Numbered from the stretch's first letter, positions 32,674 through 41,217 are shown. The stretch: DNA of 64,000 nt from Neobacillus sp. DY30 (GCF_030123065.1 NZ_CP126093.1:1306001-1370000); one strand, 5' to 3'. A program made the numbers and translations. The notes: a model not told the origin generated them from the sequence alone.

Positions 32674-34494
32674 TTGCTTACTATAACGGACATTGCCGGA
32701 AACACCGAAGCTCTATCCGGCTATCGAAACTTAAAACGATATCGGAACGTCAGCGGAGAAAAAACGCTGGCCTTTTTTGTTTTACCGACGAAGCAAAATG
32801 CGCACTCCTTCCCGATGGTTGCCGAAGAGTCAATCGTTGAGTTTGGCGGAGAGTCTTACCGAATTAAACAACTCGCCGAAAAGTCGCAAGGCACTACGTT
32901 TTATAAAGAGGTCGTCGCAGTCCATACGTTTTTCGATTTAATCGACAATCACGTTTATAACTTACACAACGGATCAATGACGTTTCAAAACGCGCTTCAA
33001 TTCGTGCTAGGTGGCACCGGCTACACATGGGCGATTGTAGACCAATTCTACGCGCAAGATTTCGAAAACTTTGGCGATGATAATTGCTTGGCGTTATTTC
33101 AGGAATTACTCAAGCGATACCGAGCGGAGTTTACGCTAAATGGTACGCACCTAACTTTCCGACAAAAAATCGGCAACGCGACCGATTTCCAATTCCGGTA
33201 CAGCTACAACGTTAAAACGATTTCTCGCGATGTCAAAACGAACAACCTATCGACATATATTAAGGGTTACGGAAAAAAGAACGAGGACGGCACGTACGTG
33301 GTGGAGTCGGAGTATACGTCACCAAACGCAGCCATATTCGGAATACGCCACGCAAAGCCCGTTCGTGATGAGCGTTATACAACGTTAGAAGGATTAGACG
33401 CGCGCTTAGTCGCCGAACTAAATGACGAGCCAGAAGTTTCGATTACGATTGATTTCGCTGACTTACGGAGGGCCGGCTATCCTTACGATGTGCCAGGCGA
33501 AGGCGATGACGTGTTCTTGATCTACGAGCCGATGGGTATTGACGTGGAAACACGCTTAACTGAGGTCGAGGAAGAGTACGACGAGTCTAGCGAATACCCA
33601 TATAAAACACACGTTACTCTTGCGAATATTCGCGGCAGTTTTATCGACCAAATTATCGACTCTCAGAAGCAGATAGGAGATATCATCGGGTCTGACGGCA
33701 AAATCGTGTATGACGTTTTGGACGCGGCGGTAAAACGTGCTACGGAAGCACTTCAGAGTGCGCAGACAGAGCTCGAGTTTAATAACGGCATTATCGCACG
33801 TTCGAAAGACAATCCGAATCACCTCGTACTGCTAAATAGCGCGGGGGTCGGAATTAGTACCGACGGGGGAGCGACTTTTAACGAGGCCATAACGTACCTT
33901 GGCGTAAATACAAGCCTACTGACAGCCGGTCAGATTGACGCGAATAACATCACAGTGCGAGGCGGAACTGAAACCGCGTATACTAATATCGACTCTAATG
34001 GGTTGTATGTAAAAGGTGGGGCTGTGCAAATCGAACGTCCCGACGGTTACGTTTCTATGCAAGACGGTATCATGCGTAATAGCTTTGCGATACAAGGATC
34101 TGAGCCAGCATTCCAGACTTTGGCGGTCGAAAAGGTAGGGCAGTTTTACCGAACCAATTCGAACGACCGTTTTGAAAATATTCAGCGTTTTGTATTTAAG
34201 CATGATAGCAGATATGTGCGTGTAATTTGCATGCTTTACGCCGACGGCGGTGTACAATACGGAAATATTGCTAATGCAGCGTTTGACGTATTTACCGAAG
34301 ACGAAACCACATCGATAGCTTCGGCCGTTGTGACAGAATCTAGGCACTCTACAAATCAAGGATATCGCAAAGACATTCTGATTGATTTAGGCGTGCCAAC
34401 AGGAAGATTGTATGTGATGTACTGGCGTATGTGGTCATCAGTCAATCCTTATCACACGTATGGTTCCGTGCGATATGTAGTACAGGAGGGATAA
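32674..34494 (+). CDS. Tail-associated protein (Tal), prophage endopeptidase tail type
   Basis: 606 residues from TTG 32674 (AAAGGCGGTG upstream). The N-terminal ~330 residues match the Gram-positive Tal / Prophage_tail hub fold (LTITDIAGNTEALSGYRNLKR..., YSYNVKTISRDVKTNNLSTYIKGYG, VETRLTEVEEEYDES). Then a collagen-free linker (ALQSAQTELEFNNGI) and a C-terminal DGGATF/NNITVRGG region plus a beta-sandwich-like end. Closes the tail tip. No clear peptidase active site is visible by eye. Confidence 0.82.
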   Translation: MLTITDIAGNTEALSGYRNLKRYRNVSGEKTLAFFVLPTKQNAHSFPMVAEESIVEFGGESYRIKQLAEKSQGTTFYKEVVAVHTFFDLIDNHVYNLHNGSMTFQNALQFVLGGTGYTWAIVDQFYAQDFENFGDDNCLALFQELLKRYRAEFTLNGTHLTFRQKIGNATDFQFRYSYNVKTISRDVKTNNLSTYIKGYGKKNEDGTYVVESEYTSPNAAIFGIRHAKPVRDERYTTLEGLDARLVAELNDEPEVSITIDFADLRRAGYPYDVPGEGDDVFLIYEPMGIDVETRLTEVEEEYDESSEYPYKTHVTLANIRGSFIDQIIDSQKQIGDIIGSDGKIVYDVLDAAVKRATEALQSAQTELEFNNGIIARSKDNPNHLVLLNSAGVGISTDGGATFNEAITYLGVNTSLLTAGQIDANNITVRGGTETAYTNIDSNGLYVKGGAVQIERPDGYVSMQDGIMRNSFAIQGSEPAFQTLAVEKVGQFYRTNSNDRFENIQRFVFKHDSRYVRVICMLYADGGVQYGNIANAAFDVFTEDETTSIASAVVTESRHSTNQGYRKDILIDLGVPTGRLYVMYWRMWSSVNPYHTYGSVRYVVQEG

Positions 34495-34495
34495 T

Positions 34496-34687
34496 ATGTG
34501 TCTATTGTTTTGTGATGTTGACGATGACGGCAAGATAGTCGATAGTCTGCTAGGAGATCGTGTTATCCCTATGCGCCAGTATCAGTACTTCTTTTACCTA
34601 CAGGAAGACGTTGAAATCGTAATACAGAATATACCAAACTACAAGGTACTTAACGGGCAATTAACGTTATCTTACGCGCCAATCTAG
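34496..34687 (+). CDS. Hypothetical tail-region protein (63 aa)
   Basis: ATG one base after the tal stop, with GGAGGGAT at its end as ribosome site. Short product CLLFCDVDDDGKIVDSLLG... with VLNGQLTLSYAPI at the C-terminus. No family recognised. Position suggests a tail or XkdX-like accessory protein. Confidence 0.6.
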   Translation: MCLLFCDVDDDGKIVDSLLGDRVIPMRQYQYFFYLQEDVEIVIQNIPNYKVLNGQLTLSYAPI

Positions 34688-34723
34688 GGCGTTATTTATA
34701 TGCAAAGAGGGGAGGGCGTAAGT

Positions 34724-35020
34724 ATGACGGAACCGAATAACCGAGAACTTAACGATAAGATATCCGACATTCGCGAATGGCTGGTGCGGATTGACACGAA
34801 AGTAGACTTCTTTAATGACGTTAAATATACGGCGGAACGTGCGGAAAAGAAAGCAGACGAAGCACTGCTAAAGTCGGAAGATAACACAGAGGATATCGAA
34901 AAATTATCGAAGACTGTAGACGAAGGATTTGCGGGCATAAAAAAAGTCGCAATGTGGGCCATTGGACTTGCGGTAACAATTGCGATTGGCTTAGCGGGAT
35001 TAATTATAAGTCTTTTTTAA
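34724..35020 (+). CDS. XhlA-family haemolysin / holin-like protein
   Basis: 98 residues from ATG 34724 (GAGGGGAGGGCG upstream). N-terminal coiled-coil (ELNDKISDIREWLVRIDTKVDF) and single C-terminal membrane helix (MWAIGLAVTIAIGLAGLIISLF), the XhlA layout. In PBSX-like phages it acts with holin and amidase in lysis. Confidence 0.83.
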   Translation: MTEPNNRELNDKISDIREWLVRIDTKVDFFNDVKYTAERAEKKADEALLKSEDNTEDIEKLSKTVDEGFAGIKKVAMWAIGLAVTIAIGLAGLIISLF

Positions 35021-35117
35021 GTGGGAGTCGGCTCACCGTGCTTTACGCCTTGACAATCGAATAACACGGCGCCGACCTTGTCTTTAGTATAGCACGAAAT
35101 AAAAGGAGTGACAATTT

Positions 35118-35981
35118 ATGACGATAAAAGTATCAGTCGACGCAGGTCATGCCGGATTTGGAGTGACGCCAGGTAAGCGAGCGCTCGACGGCTCCATGTA
35201 CGAATGGGAATTTAACGACGGATGTGTACGGCACTTCATGGACGAATTATCGAAGTATGAAGCGGTCGAGCAGTTGCGGGTCGATGATCCGACTGGCAAG
35301 CGCGATGTTCCTCTTTCGGAGAGAGCGCAAAAGGCGAATGCTTGGGGCGCAAACCTGCACGTCTCTTTTCATGGCAACGCAGGACCAACGACGGCAAGCG
35401 GTGTAGAAACGTTTGTATATCCGAGCACTACGGCACACAACCGTCAAGTCGCGCTATGTATTCACAATCACATCATTAACGCAACGGGACGCAAAAACCG
35501 AGGACTTAAAACGGCTGACTTTCAAATCTTACGCACGACGAAGATGGAGTCGCTTTTGATTGAGGGCGGATTTATGACGAATGCCGAAGAGCTTGCGCTA
35601 ATGAAAACGGACGCCTATCGTTCCAAAGTAGGGCGGGCAGCGGCGGCAGGTATCGCAGAGAGTTACGGACTAAAACGAAAAGTCGAACCGAAGCCAGTTG
35701 CGCCAGTACAGGCGGCACAAACGCAAGCAGCACCGACAATCCGCTACATGTATACCGGTGGATATGCTTACGACAGCCTGCAGAAAGTCCACACGTTCTT
35801 ATTTAAAGGCGCGCATGGCTACGATGTGAAACGCGGTCCTGACGGCTCTATCATATTCCTAATTGGACCTTTCGATACAAGTGCGCAGAACTTCCGTGAT
35901 TGCATGGCGGAGTTAAGCAAATTCGATAGTAATATCAGGCTGTTAACTCGCGAGGAAGCTGCGAAATGGAGGGATAAGTAA
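35118..35981 (+). CDS. N-acetylmuramoyl-L-alanine amidase (endolysin)
   Basis: 287 residues. Amidase_3 catalytic domain, residues ~1-180: VDAGHAG (His ligand), Glu in YEWEFND, LHVSFHGNA (His ligand) and MESLLIEGGFMTN (catalytic Glu). Linker rich in Pro, Ala and Gln (PVAPVQAAQTQAAP). C-terminal Amidase02_C-like wall domain (YMYTGGYAYDSLQKVHTFL). Cuts peptidoglycan at the end of lysis. The holin start overlaps its last base. Confidence 0.92.
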   Translation: MTIKVSVDAGHAGFGVTPGKRALDGSMYEWEFNDGCVRHFMDELSKYEAVEQLRVDDPTGKRDVPLSERAQKANAWGANLHVSFHGNAGPTTASGVETFVYPSTTAHNRQVALCIHNHIINATGRKNRGLKTADFQILRTTKMESLLIEGGFMTNAEELALMKTDAYRSKVGRAAAAGIAESYGLKRKVEPKPVAPVQAAQTQAAPTIRYMYTGGYAYDSLQKVHTFLFKGAHGYDVKRGPDGSIIFLIGPFDTSAQNFRDCMAELSKFDSNIRLLTREEAAKWRDK

Positions 35982-36172
35982 TGAATCGATTTAAGAATTA
36001 CGCATTATGGATTGCGATTGCTTCGCTAGGCTTAATCGTAGCTCAGGCGTTTGGGATCGAGATTGCGGAGGATAAGTACAACGAAATCGTTAACGGAGTA
36101 CTGACTGTACTCGTATTAGCGGGCGTTATCAATAACCCGACGAGCGGAACTGGTTTCAAAGACGGAAAATAG
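35981..36172 (+). CDS. Phage holin (phi LC3-like)
   Basis: 63 residues. N-terminal membrane helix (YALWIAIASLGLIVAQAFG), second hydrophobic helix (IVNGVLTVLVLAGVI) and a polar tail NNPTSGTGFKDGK, as in phiLC3/BhlA-type holins. Pairs with the amidase for lysis. Confidence 0.82.
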   Translation: MNRFKNYALWIAIASLGLIVAQAFGIEIAEDKYNEIVNGVLTVLVLAGVINNPTSGTGFKDGK

Positions 36173-36273
36173 ACGCAAAGTAACGGCAAGCGACGAATAT
36201 TTACGCTTGCCCTTGCATACATATGAAATATGAGGTAAAATTAACCAAAGAGATTCTACGAGGAGGAACCGAA

Positions 36274-36597
36274 ATGGAAGCGCAGGTAGTCGGCCAAGAA
36301 AAGTTAATGATTGATGTTAAACGAAAGAAGGACGGAATGGCGCGTGGCTTAGGTAAGGTAATCGGCTATACTGTCGGCATAATCGGAATCATTATTTCGT
36401 GCTTACTATTCGCAACCATTATCGGCATCTTTCCAGGTATTACGTTGTTCTTCGGATCGCTCGGCATTATTTATTTATCATCCGGCAAGCAACAAGTAAA
36501 ATGTCCGCATTGCCAGAAGCGCCAGCCGGTCGTTAAAGGCGTGGAGAATTTTAAATGTTCGAAGTGTCAAAACTTAACGGTAGTTAATTGGAAATAA
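36274..36597 (+). CDS. Membrane protein with C-terminal zinc ribbon (107 aa)
   Basis: ATG 36274 follows GAGGAGG; an upstream in-frame ATG (36223) has none. Two hydrophobic helices (IGYTVGIIGIIISCLLFA and FPGITLFFGSLGIIYLSS) and a C-terminal CPHC...CSKC ribbon. Not recognised as a lysis protein. It follows the holin and could be a lysogen-expressed accessory gene. Confidence 0.65.
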   Translation: MEAQVVGQEKLMIDVKRKKDGMARGLGKVIGYTVGIIGIIISCLLFATIIGIFPGITLFFGSLGIIYLSSGKQQVKCPHCQKRQPVVKGVENFKCSKCQNLTVVNWK

Positions 36598-36601
36598 AAC
36601 A

Positions 36602-36627
36602 GCCTCGCTATTGCAGCGGGGCTTTTT
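36602..36627. terminator. Terminator between convergent genes
   Basis: GCCTCGC (36602-36608) pairs with GCGGGGC (36616-36622, one G-U), then T5. Lies between the rightward 107-aa gene and the leftward HTH gene. Confidence 0.8.
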
Positions 36628-36633
36628 CTTCGT

Positions 36634-36858
36634 TTAAATATCGAAAAACTTATCACGATCCACTTCGTAGCCCATCGATTTGAGCGCGCGCTGTATCTTC
36701 ACCCACGTCGAAATCCTCGGCTGGTGGTCCTTATCGTTACACAACCTCGTCAATGTCATCTCACTAACTTTCGCTCTTTCTGCGACTTCCTTCTGCTCAA
36801 TACCTTTGCTGTCCAAAAATCTACCGAATTTACTGCGCGGCTTTCCTAATCCGAACAT
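36634..36858 (-). CDS. XRE/Cro-C1-type HTH regulator
   Basis: 74 residues, a bare DNA-binding domain: FGRFLDSKGIEQKEVAERAKVSEMTLTRL is a complete Xre helix-turn-helix, then PRISTWVKIQRALKSMGY. Minus-strand ATG preceded by GAGGTGG. It is divergent from the cassette starting at 37038, with the GTATYAC array in between, so it is a candidate regulator of that cassette. Confidence 0.85.
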   Translation of the reverse strand: MFGLGKPRSKFGRFLDSKGIEQKEVAERAKVSEMTLTRLCNDKDHQPRISTWVKIQRALKSMGYEVDRDKFFDI

Positions 36859-36932
36859 GCTGCGTCCACCTCAACGTTTTTAACAACAGCATGTACAAAA
36901 ATAACTTTTTTTATACGGACGCAAAATTTGTG

Positions 36933-37017
36933 GTATCACGGACGACCAGTCGCCCATACAGTAGTATTACAAACGTAACACCAAACGGATTCGCCGAAGG
37001 TATTACGGATGTATCAC
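36933..37017. promoter_or_regulatory. Array of GTATYAC repeats, candidate operator
   Basis: GTATCAC 36933-36939, GTATTAC 36964-36970, GTAACAC 36975-36981, GTATTAC 37000-37006, GTATCAC 37011-37017. The last four form two pairs, each 11 bp apart (one helical turn), and the pairs start 36 bp apart. They lie 20 bp before the start of the RHH-like gene, in the divergent gap. Likely binding sites of the RHH-like or Xre protein. Confidence 0.7.
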
Positions 37018-37037
37018 ACGTTTAGGAGGCGGTATTT

Positions 37038-37250
37038 ATGCGCAAAGTTCAGCCAGTTTCGTTCAGCCTAACGGACCCATTCGAGAGCCAGTTATACAAG
37101 TACGCAATGGATAACGGAGCATTTTCGAAGTATATTAAGCGGCTTATCCAGCGCGATATGGAGCGTGGAAGTCGCGTCGTATCAACGAAAAAAGCGCCAG
37201 CCCATAAGATGAGCATGACGCAATTATCCGGTATCATTATCGAGCCGTAG
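37038..37250 (+). CDS. Small putative DNA-binding (ribbon-helix-helix-like) protein
   Basis: 70 residues. N-terminal strand (QPVSFSLTDPFESQLYKYA) followed by two helices (GAFSKYIKRLIQRDME) looks like a ribbon-helix-helix domain; the C-terminal tail is basic (STKKAPAHK). GGAGGCGGT upstream. RHH proteins bind direct repeats such as the GTATYAC array just before it, so autoregulation is plausible. The fold call is by eye. Confidence 0.6.
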   Translation: MRKVQPVSFSLTDPFESQLYKYAMDNGAFSKYIKRLIQRDMERGSRVVSTKKAPAHKMSMTQLSGIIIEP

Positions 37251-37361
37251 GGCGCCCAAGGACGCTGACTCTTTCTTAAGTCAGCTTATGCGGGTAGTGG
37301 CGGAAATATGCGTGTCCAGGCGGTATTACAATGAATTTATTTTAAGCGGAGGGATGTCCGG

Positions 37362-37775
37362 ATGAAGGTACAGACGGTCGGATCAATAAGCGAGTTTTTG
37401 CGGAAGCAAGAGGCGGAACCGTTCAGCGCAAAAGTTGAACGACATTTTAAGAAATACGGAATGGTTTATAAAGTCGCAGGCATTACGATTATCTTGTTGG
37501 CTAGCGGAGGGTCTGCGTTAGCGAGCAGCGGAATCGAGGCCGGCGCAGAACAGTTATATTCGAAGTTGTTAAGTATTGGCAAGTGGGTCATTATTTTCAA
37601 GGGAGGCTTCGATATTATTAAGAACATGGCGAGCGGAGATTTCGACTCGGCGAAAAAAGGTTTCATTTCGTATCTAATCGTCTATGTTTTCTTGTTCGGT
37701 CTGCCGTGGGCGATGAATGAAGTCGATTCGATATTTAGGGAGTTGAATACGAATGAAATTTCGACTAACGGGTAA
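37362..37775 (+). CDS. VirB2/TrbC-like pilin or membrane subunit
   Basis: 137 residues. Cytoplasmic N-terminus of ~40 residues, then VAGITIILLASGGSALASSG, a signal-like helix with an ALA-S cleavage site. Two more hydrophobic helices follow (IGKWVIIFKGGFDIIKN and FISYLIVYVFLFGLPWAM) joined by GDFDSAKKG. This is the TrbC/VirB2 type IV secretion pilin layout. Followed with overlap by an M23 peptidase and then a VirB4/HerA-like ATPase. Could instead be a holin-like protein, but the context favours T4SS-like. Confidence 0.6.
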   Translation: MKVQTVGSISEFLRKQEAEPFSAKVERHFKKYGMVYKVAGITIILLASGGSALASSGIEAGAEQLYSKLLSIGKWVIIFKGGFDIIKNMASGDFDSAKKGFISYLIVYVFLFGLPWAMNEVDSIFRELNTNEISTNG

Positions 37776-38388
37776 ATTCGGAGAGCTGTCGCCGGTACGC
37801 AATATGCAACCACACTCCGGAATCGACCTCGCCATGCCAGAAGGAACAACGCTTCGCTCCGTTGCTGACGGCGTAGTCGACCGAGTTTACGACGGAACGG
37901 GCTTAATAGGCAAAGGCCTGTCGGTGAAAATGCCGGACGGCACGCGTGCTATATACGGCCATATGAACGAAGTCAAAGCACATGTTGGCGATAAAGTAAA
38001 CGCAGGCGATATCGTTGGGCTTAGCGGTAATACCGGCAACTCGACAGGTCCGCATTTACATTTCGGATTAAAGGACGCAAGTGGCAACGTAGTCGACCCG
38101 ACACCTTACGCAGATAAATTAGCGAGTATCAGCGGAGACCATCTAGGACCACTCGGAAAAGTAATCGCAATAGGCACGGAGTCCGTTCGCGAAAAGGCTG
38201 CCGACATGACGGTCGAGATCGCTCTCGGCATATTTGACGCCTTGAAAGACTTCCTGCTAGGCGCTACACTAATCGGGTCGGCCGTTCTTATTATATTAAA
38301 AGTCGCAGGCTGGCGCGATGGTGGGCGATGGGCTGGCGTGCTAATCGTAGTAAATATTCTGCTGAAGTTTCTATTCGGAGGGGTTTAA
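37753..38388 (+). CDS. M23-family peptidoglycan endopeptidase with membrane tail
   Basis: 211 residues. M23 (LytM) catalytic domain, residues ~1-120: HSGIDLAMPEGT (His, Asp zinc ligands), YGHMNEVK and HLHFGLKD (HxH). C-terminal part has a helix (AADMTVEIALGIFDALKDFL) and two membrane helices (GATLIGSAVLIILKVAGW and AGVLIVVNILLKFLFGG). No signal peptide, so export may need a partner. ATG overlaps the pilin-like gene by 23 bases. Fits the wall-opening enzyme of a Gram-positive secretion or conjugation apparatus. Confidence 0.85.
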   Translation: MKFRLTGKFGELSPVRNMQPHSGIDLAMPEGTTLRSVADGVVDRVYDGTGLIGKGLSVKMPDGTRAIYGHMNEVKAHVGDKVNAGDIVGLSGNTGNSTGPHLHFGLKDASGNVVDPTPYADKLASISGDHLGPLGKVIAIGTESVREKAADMTVEIALGIFDALKDFLLGATLIGSAVLIILKVAGWRDGGRWAGVLIVVNILLKFLFGGV

Positions 38389-40758
38389 ATGAAACGCATT
38401 AAATTTTCGGATTATATCAACGTGGTAAAGCCTTCATACGTATATCTGCGCCTCACTCCTAACAACTCTATCCGCAATCAATCCACTCACAAAATCGCCA
38501 AGTCTATCGCATCCCTTTATCGCAACATCACGCAAAACATTCGCAAGGAAGAGGCAAAGGTAATTAAGGCGCTCGGTCGCGAGTTTATGTTCGGAACCAA
38601 ATACTCCGTCGATATGAACGCCAAAGTCGCTTACTACGTTTATATCGAAAAGAAGAAGGTCGAGTTTTATTTCGTCATACCACGCAACTACTTAACGCTA
38701 ATCAAAGAAAAAATCAGCGACTCGTGGAGTAATATAACGGCAAAAGTCGTCGCTGACATGCCTAGTTTTTCCGAGTCTGCTACGAAATATTCGCTGACAT
38801 ATGCGAAAGAGGACGCGCTCAGCCTGGCGACCGATCGTCGCAATGATGACCTACTTCGCTCCAAGCTAAACGTCGTAGATGTCATGGAAGAAGGCGACAA
38901 GGTCGGCGTATTTTATAACTTTATGCCAACGTCACAATTTAGCTGGCGGAGCGCTTACGAGGCAACTATCCGCAAGGTGAAACGTGGCTTGCCGACTGAC
39001 CGTAATAAGGTTGGAGTATCCTACGCATTAAAGACGGCAGTAGGCGTGATTTCAGCGCTATTTGACGACCTAGCAGACGCATTAAACGGCGGTGAAGGTA
39101 AGCGGAAGGGTAACGAATACAACGCCTTAGAGGGGCTAATAGAACGCTTAAACGGCGGCAAGCAAATCAGCGAATCAACGCGTAAGAAGGCGACTGCAAC
39201 CGTCCTCAATACGCAGGTTGTCGTAATGAGCGAAAGCAAGGACCGGCTAAGGCAACGGAATAATGCCAGGAGTTTAACTCAGGCATTCGAAACGATTACG
39301 GAGGATAATCGGCTGGTGCCGAAGCCTTTGCGGAAACCGTTCAAGTTTACGGATTACTCGATAGCTGGCGCGGAGGTAAATAAGATTGGCGACGAGGAGG
39401 CGCAGAACTTTATTGCGATGGCTGGGCGCGACATTCTCGAACGCTATAACTTTATCGAAAAGGTAGAAACGCAAGAGACGCAGGTGCCGGAGGACTTGCG
39501 GGAAGGCGTCATGTGTATAGGCGAGAGCACGTATCGAGGCGCCAAGCAAAAAGCGTACCTCAGCAACTACGAGCATTATCGCAATCTGCTAACGTTGCTA
39601 ATCGGACCGACTCGCGCGGGCAAATCGAACTTAATCGGCAACCTTAGTATCGACGCTATTGAAAACGGCGAGTGCGTAATTATCTTTGACTTTATCGAAA
39701 ACTGCGAGCTCAGCGACGAGATATCGGCATTGTTTCCGAAGTCTAAAGTGCTGAATATCGATAACAGTGATCCGGAATTATTGCAAGGGCTCGGCTATAA
39801 CGAAGTCGGTCATACCGACGATGTATTCCAACGATATGAGAACGCCAAGAGGCAGACGGCAAATTTGCTCGCACTGATTAACGCAATTAACGTAGACGAA
39901 AGCCGACTGTCTCCGAAAATGGAGCGATATCTTGAGGCGGCGTCCTTGGTTGTGTTTATTAATACCGGCAGTATTCGCGATGTGTTCCGAGTCTTGCAGA
40001 GTCACCACGAGCGCTACGAGTTTTTGCGCCAAGTACCGAAAACTCAATACGAGTTAATGGAGGAATACATGGCGTCGCTAATGGAGCTTGACGAAAAGAA
40101 GGACGGAGTGATTATCGGAACTAAGCTAAATTTAATCGCCGGCATTATCGATAGGCTGTCCGTCCTAAAACGGAATACGCAAATGGAAATGATGTTGAAA
40201 CGCGACATTGATAATAACGTCGATTTGGTCGAGGAAATGCAAAAGAATCAAGTGATTTGTATCCGCATGCCTGAATCGAAGTTTCCGACGCAAGGCGAGC
40301 GAGATATTGCGACGACCTACTGGATTACGAAAATATGGCTCGCGCTTCAGATTCGCGCAGATAGATTCCGTGATAAAAAGGATCGACGCAAAGTAAACAT
40401 CGTGATTGACGAAATTTACCAAGTGGAGAACACCGAAAAGTTTATGACGTCAAAGCTTTCGCAAATAGCGAAGTTCATCTGCAAGCCGATCATAAGCTGT
40501 CACTATATTAATCAGCTCGACTATATGCGAAAAGAACTACGCTCGGCTAATACGTCCTATATGTTAATCGCCGGCTGTGATAAGGATAACTATAAGGAAC
40601 TTAAGGATGAATTATACCCGTTCACTGCGGAGGACTTGGCGAACATGAAGCCATATCACGCAATGAATTACGTTAAGTGTCGCGAAGGGTATTCGAGATT
40701 TATTACGAAGTTGCCGGGCAAAGTCGATGAACGTATAAAGCAGAAAGCGAAGGCATAA
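38389..40758 (+). CDS. VirB4/HerA-FtsK-like ATPase
   Basis: 789 residues. Walker A GPTRAGKSNL (~406-415), Walker B VNIVIDEIYQ (~668-677), then a sensor-like CKPIISCHYINQ. The N-terminal ~390 residues are a separate domain (SYVYLRLTPNNSIRNQST..., FYFVIPRNYLTL), as in VirB4/ConE-type conjugation ATPases, more than FtsK. Follows the M23 gene directly. It probably powers transport by the upstream membrane proteins. No relaxase is visible in the window. Confidence 0.75.
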   Translation: MKRIKFSDYINVVKPSYVYLRLTPNNSIRNQSTHKIAKSIASLYRNITQNIRKEEAKVIKALGREFMFGTKYSVDMNAKVAYYVYIEKKKVEFYFVIPRNYLTLIKEKISDSWSNITAKVVADMPSFSESATKYSLTYAKEDALSLATDRRNDDLLRSKLNVVDVMEEGDKVGVFYNFMPTSQFSWRSAYEATIRKVKRGLPTDRNKVGVSYALKTAVGVISALFDDLADALNGGEGKRKGNEYNALEGLIERLNGGKQISESTRKKATATVLNTQVVVMSESKDRLRQRNNARSLTQAFETITEDNRLVPKPLRKPFKFTDYSIAGAEVNKIGDEEAQNFIAMAGRDILERYNFIEKVETQETQVPEDLREGVMCIGESTYRGAKQKAYLSNYEHYRNLLTLLIGPTRAGKSNLIGNLSIDAIENGECVIIFDFIENCELSDEISALFPKSKVLNIDNSDPELLQGLGYNEVGHTDDVFQRYENAKRQTANLLALINAINVDESRLSPKMERYLEAASLVVFINTGSIRDVFRVLQSHHERYEFLRQVPKTQYELMEEYMASLMELDEKKDGVIIGTKLNLIAGIIDRLSVLKRNTQMEMMLKRDIDNNVDLVEEMQKNQVICIRMPESKFPTQGERDIATTYWITKIWLALQIRADRFRDKKDRRKVNIVIDEIYQVENTEKFMTSKLSQIAKFICKPIISCHYINQLDYMRKELRSANTSYMLIAGCDKDNYKELKDELYPFTAEDLANMKPYHAMNYVKCREGYSRFITKLPGKVDERIKQKAKA

Positions 40759-40816
40759 TCGAAACGGCATCGGAATAGACATTAACAGAAGAAATTCAGC
40801 GGAGAGGGGAACTAAC

Positions 40817-40972
40817 ATGAGCGATTACAACACGGGAAACTCGGCGTCAGTTTACGATTATGATGGACGTGACTCTTACGAATGTTATGATTGCCGTCAA
40901 AAATTGAGAGATGCGGAAACCTACGAAGCAGGCGGACGGATTTATTGCGGTACTTGCTATCAAGGAAAGTAA
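40817..40972 (+). CDS. LIM-like CxxC micro-protein (51 aa)
   Basis: ATG 40817 after AGAGGGGA. CYDC...CGTC gives a four-cysteine zinc knuckle separated by a 20-residue loop (YETYE-like DAETYEAGGRIY). Small and acidic. Last gene of the right-end unit, followed by a terminator. Confidence 0.6.
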   Translation: MSDYNTGNSASVYDYDGRDSYECYDCRQKLRDAETYEAGGRIYCGTCYQGK

Positions 40973-40975
40973 AGG

Positions 40976-40994
40976 CGCCTAGTCAGGCGTTTTT
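40976..40994 (+). terminator. Terminator at the phage right end
   Basis: CGCCT-AGTC-AGGCG and T5. Ends the secretion-like cassette. Confidence 0.85.
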
Positions 40995-41021
40995 ATTTTG
41001 GGCTACCGTGTATAGCGTTAA

Positions 41022-41177
41022 CGTTTAAATCAGTATAACCGTCATTCCACATTAATGTCAGCCTACAAAAATATCAAAGATGAGCAGTTCCGCTATTATA
41101 TTCTCAAACAAAAAGCGGATGTATTCCATGCGATGAAGAGCTTTTTCCAAAAAGAAGAAAATAAAATGTATGCCTAA
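41022..41177 (+). pseudogene. 3' remnant of a host ORF at the probable prophage junction
   Basis: Open frame from 41022 (in-frame TAA at 41019) to TAA 41177. It reads [18 protein letters not shown]..., ending ENKMYA, with no ribosome site at its only ATG (41055). Base composition is already host-like. Immediately followed by a strong terminator, as the end of a chromosomal gene would be. The reading fits the 3' end of a gene split by integration; the gene is not recognised. Confidence 0.45.
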
Positions 41178-41179
41178 AA

Positions 41180-41216
41180 AAATCGACAGGTACTATGCCT
41201 GTCGATTTCTTTTTTA
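41180..41216. terminator. Bidirectional terminator
   Basis: AAATCGACAGG-TACTATG-CCTGTCGATTT perfect 11-bp stem, then CTTTTTT on the plus side and an A-run on the other. Serves the remnant ORF and the leftward kinase gene. Confidence 0.9.
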
Positions 41217-41217
41217 G

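Noticed and set aside
35051..35095. TTGACA before the amidase gene as a promoter
   Set aside because: No -10 box at 16-18 bp; the first TATA-like word is about 32 bp away.
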